Shown here piece by piece: positions 59,650 through 64,000 of a stretch of 64,000 nt of DNA. Source of the stretch: Artemisia argyi (taxonomy: Eukaryota; Streptophyta; Magnoliopsida; Asterales; Asteraceae); assembly GCA_030686995.1 (NCBI GenBank), contig CM060702.1:66652440-66716439 (forward strand), written 5' to 3'. The translations under genes and the position numbers were made by a program. The stretch's first letter is position 1. Each line of letters opens with the position of its first letter. The notes under the pieces were generated by a model that was not told the DNA's origin, searched no databases, and worked only from the letters and a program-made list of their open reading frames with translations.

Positions 59650-61075
59650 TGATGAGGCAAAAAATGAAGCACTTTTAGGGGGTCATTTAAGCCCGGAATT
59701 GAATTTATTTGATCAAATATTGCCCTAAATCGTTCCTTTTGTGATTTTAGGTACTTTGGGTGTGAAATCTGGAAAAGGAAGCAATTCGGACGTTTTTGGA
59801 GCATAAAAGTGAAGAAAACGCCAAAGACTTAAATTTCCATGCAGAGAACAGTGTATGACGGCGTCAAGAGGAAATTCATGAATGCGTCAAGAGTAAAATC
59901 CATGACGACCCAGTACAAACCTGAAGGCATCACAACTAGGGCATCAAGAGTTAATTTTGTGATGGCCTGCATAATGAGACCACATGACGGCGTCAGACCC
60001 GGATCTAGGCAGTCCGAGGAACTATTTGGCGGCGAGATGATGGCGTCAGACATATGTTCTTGACGCCGTCACTTTCTAAAATCTATATATAGTTTTCTAT
60101 TTTTCATTCATAAAGAGGAACTTGTGTGGAGAAACCCTAGGGCCGAACTTTGTGAACCCTAGCTCGTATTTTACAGTATATTCAAGGGTTTTCACCCCTT
60201 GAATCCTTTCATGTGCTATTGAGATAAGTCTTCTCTTAATTCAATCAATATGTCTATGTGTTGGTTGTTTATATCTTGTGCTTGTCTTGATTTCAACATG
60301 TTAGGCTAGATCTATCTTGTGTTTGCTTAGATCTAATGAAACCTAGATGTTAATTATGTGTTGATTACTTGTTTATGGTTGTATTGGATGAATGATTCCA
60401 ATGTTAGGCTTAAGAAAACTGGCATATCTCCATTGTGTAACATGCTTGAACATCTTGGGAAACATGAACCGATGTGTACTAGGTTTTATTGGTTGTATTT
60501 AATGCATGAGTAAATTCTAATGATCCCATGTTAGGAGCTTCTTAGCCGGCTCGACATAGGAGTGAAGTAGGCACTCATAGGATTGGGGAAGTAAGTACGC
60601 CATCTCATGAATGGTATTAAGGAATACAATCCGTCATCCATGCAACTATAACAAGTAATTAACGTGTAAAAGATATCTAGGGAGTAGTGAAATCTAAGTA
60701 AACACATTTCTCCCACATATTGCTCACAACCTTAGTTTAATATAGTTTATTTTCATTTCTATTATTTTATTTTGATTGCATCTTAGTATTGGGTTAGTTG
60801 ACTAGCAACTAATTCCGCCCAAATCCTTCAAACCCGAGATTTTTACTTGCTTTCCTAAAAATATAAAAATACAAAAAGAATAATCCCTCATCTCTAGACC
60901 TAGTCTTTAGGTTTTATAATCCTAGCGACACTATTCCTAGCTGAACGATCAATCCCCCGATACTTGTCATTATACTATACTGCATCGATTAGGTACACTG
61001 CCTGGGGGGGGGGGGGGGTTGTAAGCTTCTCGAGATCCCTCGAGAGGTAAAGCCTGGTGCAATCTCTACGCATCA
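59650..61075 (+). repeat. X4: X-family solo LTR, 1426 bp
   Basis: Starts TGATGAGGC, ends TACGCATCA, flanked by perfect actgt repeats, and splits C3 gag between RIRQ and YIRMIDIN. No internal sequence remains, so the two LTRs recombined. Palindrome cluster 59856-60071 and TATA CTATATATAG 60083-60092. A G-run lies at 61006-61018. Confidence 0.93.
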
Positions 61076-61166
61076 ACTGTCTAATTCTCATCTTCCACAG
61101 CTCATATTCTCCAGGGTTGAGCATGGGAACTTTTGAAGCAGTCACCATATGTATGTCATCACCCAT
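61076..61166 (-). pseudogene. gag: C3 gag start
   Basis: ATG at 61166 (minus) opens MGDDIHMVTASKVPMLNPGE followed by YELWKMRIRQ, the usual copia gag beginning, and runs into X4. It continues at 59649 after one target repeat is removed. Confidence 0.87.
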
Positions 61167-61238
61167 CTTTAGCAGTTGATTAGGAACAGTAAACTTGCAA
61201 GGAAAAGTTTCTTCTTCATTACAACTTCTAGATCACAA

Positions 61239-61250
61239 GCTCTGACACCA
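61239..61250 (-). promoter_or_regulatory. C3 primer-binding site (initiator Met tRNA, one mismatch)
   Basis: TGGTGTCAGAGC on the minus strand, two bases after the LTR end; differs from TGGTATCAGAGC at one base. Confidence 0.85.
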
Positions 61251-61252
61251 CT

Positions 61253-61750
61253 TGTTGATCCCAGTTGAGCAAACGATCTTATATAGAAGTTGACTTGTAT
61301 TAAACACTTAAGCTAGAATGCGGAATATAAAAGCTTAACTTAAGAAGAACAATTTAACTATCAACACTTCAATATTATTAATACGAGCACTCGACATTGC
61401 TAGGGTTTTACAACCATGAAGTCTAAACGAAAACTAAACAATACGTACTCAATCTAACCCTAGGATCCTCCTTTTATAGGCCAAGGAGTCCTACTAGGTT
61501 TACAATAACTTTCTATGCAAGATAAGAATATTCTAGACGTATATTATATACACACAATCTATTCTATAATTATCTACTTCGAATACATGCTTATCACTTT
61601 AGTAGTAGATTCCTCTAGCAGCATTTTCCCTTAGCAGCACTTTGACATCAGCAGCAGAATCATTTATCTTAGCAGCAGTTTCATCACAGTAGCAGTTTCA
61701 CTCAGCAGCAGAATCCAAAACCCAATAACCCTGACGTTGTTGGAACATCA
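61253..61750 (-). repeat. C3 5' LTR, 498 bp
   Basis: On the minus strand begins TGATGTTCCAAC and ends GGGATCAACA. Contains a cluster of (AG/TG)CAGCAG and TAGCAG words (plus 61608-61720) near its start, in the region where enhancers usually lie. The other LTR is lost. Confidence 0.83.
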
Positions 61751-62222
61751 AGATATCATTTCTAAGCTTGGTAGTTCTCCCCGGTGGGAAATATTGAGCA
61801 AGGAAACGAGTGGTGAGATCATCCCATGAGGTGATGGATCCCGCGGGTAAACGTTCAAGCCATTAACTAGCTTGATCACGTAGAGAGAATTAGAATAGGC
61901 GTAATCAGGTCGACTCTCTAGTTGTAACATCAAGGTCTATAGAATCTATGATTTTAAGGAAGTCCTTGAGATGTTGTTTTGGATCTTCGGAACGAAGTCC
62001 ATGGAATGCACATCCGCTTTGCACCAACCGGATGGTGTCGGATCGCAAGGGGGACACATTGGCTCCTTGGGTGAGCTCAATAGTGTTTCGATAGCCTTGG
62101 TGGCTAGGTCGGGAATACTCTCCTAGGGTTCGGGGCCTAAGAGGTTAGTTAGCTAGTGGTGGGTTTTGTTGGTGGTTTTGTTGTGGTGGGTTGATGGGTT
62201 CAAAGATGTTACCACCTTCCAT
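61751..62222 (-). pseudogene. gag: X3 gag N-terminal part (Athila type)
   Basis: ATG at 62222 (minus) opens MEGGNIFEPINPPQQN, Gln/Asn-rich. A stop near 62150 follows, then IELTQGANVSPLRSDTIRLV, FHGLRSEDPKQHLKDFLKII and a frameshifted stretch corresponding to SLRDQAS...WLERLPAGSIT, then FLAQYFPPG up to the C3 border. It is the front half of the same gag type whose back half is seen in X1. Confidence 0.82.
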
Positions 62223-62368
62223 GATGTCGGATGGTAAAGGTTATGAACAAAGGAATGAAGAAATAAGATAGACTAAGGAAAACTAAAAATAAAAATAAAA
62301 TCTTACTAGAAAGGAATATAGCAAGTAGACCTAATAAAAAGAAATCCTAACCTAGACAATAACTATTC

Positions 62369-62385
62369 CCCGGGCTGCGGCGCCA
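62369..62385 (-). promoter_or_regulatory. X3 primer-binding site (tRNA-Asp type)
   Basis: TGGCGCCGCAGCCCGG on the minus strand, a few bases after the 5' LTR end and identical to the X2 site. Confidence 0.7.
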
Positions 62386-62391
62386 AAAACT

Positions 62392-62470
62392 TGATGCGTG
62401 GGAATTGCACCAGGCTTTACCTCTCAAGGGATCTCGAGAAGCTTACAACTCCCACCAGGCAGTGTACCTG
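62392..62470 (-). repeat. X3 5' LTR, last 79 bp, cut by Z
   Basis: Matches 46581-46659 with one difference. Ends where the TGTAACA of element Z begins. Confidence 0.85.
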
Positions 62471-62502
62471 TGTAACAATTCACATTTTCAGGTTAATTAC
62501 TT

Positions 62503-62554
62503 TTCCCAGCAGGTCACCCAAGCCTGTACTACTCTCACATGAGCACGCTTAACC
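62503..62554 (-). repeat. 5S rRNA-derived segment in the Z LTR
   Basis: On the minus strand GGTTAAGCGTGCTC, GAGAGTAGTAC and GGGTGACCTGCTGGGAA match, in order and spacing, the 3' half of plant 5S rRNA, including the internal A-box and C-box promoter regions. It is not a 5S gene: the front half is absent. Confidence 0.7.
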
Positions 62555-63956
62555 GTATGGGCGATTAACCGTTAGACCACAAAACGCGTTTCTAAGACGA
62601 TTTGAGTTTTCAACTTATTAGAAAAATGGTCATACAAGTTATATGAAACATACCCTAATAACAATCTTCATGTACTAATAAACTTTCCTAAGTTTATTCA
62701 AATATCGGACATGTAACTTTTCGGATCAAAACTTATATCTATATATTTCATCAACTACTACAATAGTAGGGAGCCTCATGTGAGGAGTTCATTATGTAAG
62801 CCGTCGAGTTGAGTTGTGGATTTACGAATTAAAGTGTCCTGGCTCCTCGAACGCTTACTAACATGACTTCTGAATTATGTCGGCCCGAACGGTAGTAAAC
62901 GATATACAAAACATACATGTTCATGAATCTTTTCTTTCAAAGACTTACATTATACATCATACCACATCATGGACTAGATGCAAGATATATATATTGGCAT
63001 GTTTATGTTTCCTTAGACATTATTCCAAACCTAAGTTACAACAATTATTCTAGGTTGCTCGTAGAAGTTCTTACGGCATATCCATCATTCTCATTATATA
63101 TCATCCAACTCAAGGTGAGTTCGTAGCCCCACTTTACATTACTTCAATGTTTTACAAACCCTTGGGGGGAATACATGCTATTATTTTTCTACTCGAACAC
63201 AATGCTTTCTACTGTATGCTATTCGACCATGTTTTATTATCACTAAGTAACATCCTTGCCAAACCAAGATCCCTTATTATGAACCATTTAATCACTTGCA
63301 AGGGTTACTTGCAAGTGAGCGCGAATATTGTGAATAGGCCTATTGGGATTGACGAATCCCATTTGTTTTGACTAAGTTCAAACAAATGCATTAATATTTG
63401 AGACATTAGGTATGACGGCAAAGTACCTACCGGGATAAATCTGTCGATCGATATTGGTACACGTTAACGTTTTGGTGTCATAAGCTTAGTGAATTAATAA
63501 CCTTTCCGGGCATATAACAACGTAGCCTACATGTTTTGTTTTCCAAACTATGAGTGTGAGTCTATAGCTCACACTACGATTATTGTGTTCAAACGATTTA
63601 ACTACCAACACATTGTGTTCAAACATTAAACAAACTCTATGAATATCACTCAACCTTTGTGTTGACCTCTCAAGCATGTATTTCAGGTTCATGACGATCA
63701 AGGATGGCACGGAAGGGCACGGATACTCAAGAAGGCTATAAATTTTATTATCATTCAAAAACTCATTTAAATGTAAACTGCAAACATGGAACCAGTTGGG
63801 ACCTCATTTTGTAATCTCTGATATTTATACAATTTGAATGATAAATCTTTTAAAACGACTCAATTGGAGTTCGTTTTCTATTATTGTGACTATTGTGCCG
63901 TCGAGTAACACCCAGTTTGAATTCCGCTGCAACCATGAATTGGGGGTGTTACAGAT

Positions 63957-63968
63957 TGGTACCAGAGC
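63957..63968 (+). promoter_or_regulatory. Z primer-binding site (initiator Met tRNA, one mismatch)
   Basis: TGGTACCAGAGC three bases after the LTR end, one base off the standard site. Confidence 0.85.
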
Positions 63969-64000
63969 CATGGTTATAGAGAAACGGGTCTAATTGAGAC

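Larger units (their letters stand above)
54268..61750 (-). mobile_element. C3: copia element, 5' LTR to mid-RT, 3' part deleted
   Basis: On the minus strand: 5' LTR (61750-61253), primer site, gag (interrupted by solo LTR X4), linker, protease, integrase and RT up to about 54268. RNase H and 3' LTR are gone. The 5' LTR edge is in X3 gag (flank agata, 61751-61755). The sequence family differs from C1 and C2. Confidence 0.87.
46581..62470 (-). mobile_element. X3: Athila-like X-family element with C3 inserted and an internal deletion
   Basis: The 3' LTR (46581-52200) and 3' noncoding tail (52201 to about 54267) lie left of copia C3; gag start (62222-61751), primer site and part of the 5' LTR (62392-62470) lie right of it. 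I join them as one element because both LTR ends share a distinctive sequence (gcgtgggaattgcacc, ctctcaaggga) that X2 and X4 lack, differing once in 79 bases. Gag C-terminus, protease and part of the tail are missing, together with the C3 3' half. Confidence 0.72.
62471..64000 (+). mobile_element. Z: Tekay-like element, 5' LTR and primer site only
   Basis: LTR 62471-63953 (1483 bp) starts TGTAACAATTC and ends GTGTTACA. Primer site TGGTACCAGAGC (63957-63968) follows. The internal region runs off the window. Related to A and B by its ends and by the GGTGAGTT...AGCCCC and gggggga-atacatgc blocks, but half their length. Open frames in it are not recognisable genes. Confidence 0.83.

Noticed and set aside
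62503..62590. A functional 5S rRNA or tRNA gene
   Set aside because: Only the 3' half of 5S is present and no cloverleaf can be formed. It lies within an LTR.

Overview
This window looks like nuclear intergenic DNA from a large-genome flowering plant. It is AT-rich, and I see no single-copy host gene, rRNA or tRNA gene. Every recognisable reading frame belongs to a transposable element. Several protein families (the copia pol frames, the short protease-like frame at 33829-34850, the extra copia frame at 27092-27482, the gag-like frame at 42202-43440) are ones I associate from memory with Asteraceae, especially Anthemideae such as Tanacetum, Artemisia and Chrysanthemum. That placement is an inference of moderate strength.

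The layout is one old copia element on the minus strand (called C2 here), opened up by nested insertions. C2 survives in three pieces: 27092-29986 (extra ORF, RNase H, RT), 36432-37365 (integrase) and 45578-46580 (gag zinc knuckle, protease, pre-integrase). Read minus strand, right to left, these are collinear. Four Ty3/gypsy elements sit in C2. (1) X1, an Athila-like element on +, fills the left side up to 27091. (2) X2, a complete minus-strand relative with target repeat gtgtt, is at 29987-36431. (3) Y1, a complete + strand element with target repeat gatgc, is at 37366-45577. (4) X3, minus, runs from 46581 to at least 62470.

These elements carry insertions of their own. X1 gag holds A, the long LTR of a Tekay-like element (6274-9160, minus), and B, a complete Tekay-derived element (9326-21251, target repeat ctagc). 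A is itself cut by copia element C1 (1-6273, minus). Y1 has a 652-bp hAT-like element exactly inside its primer-binding site (8-bp target repeat). The 3' LTR of X3 holds a Y-family solo LTR (46678-50881), which holds a tRNA-derived SINE-like sequence. X3 gag holds copia element C3 (about 54268-61750, minus), and C3 gag holds an X-family solo LTR, X4 (59650-61075, target repeat actgt). The 5' LTR of X3 is cut by another Tekay-like element, Z (62471 to the window end). A deletion fused the RT of C3 to the 3' noncoding region of X3 near 54268.

Nearly all coding frames are broken. The clearest intact frame is the 319-residue gag of B, whose two 3.0-kb LTRs are nearly identical although its pol is ruined. 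This implies B moved recently using enzymes from another element. The observations I rate highest are an array of RNA hairpins with compensatory base changes in the 3' noncoding region of Y1 (44040-44391), element B as a recently mobile pol-less element, and a cluster of TGACGCCGTCA palindromes just upstream of the TATA box in every X-family LTR.
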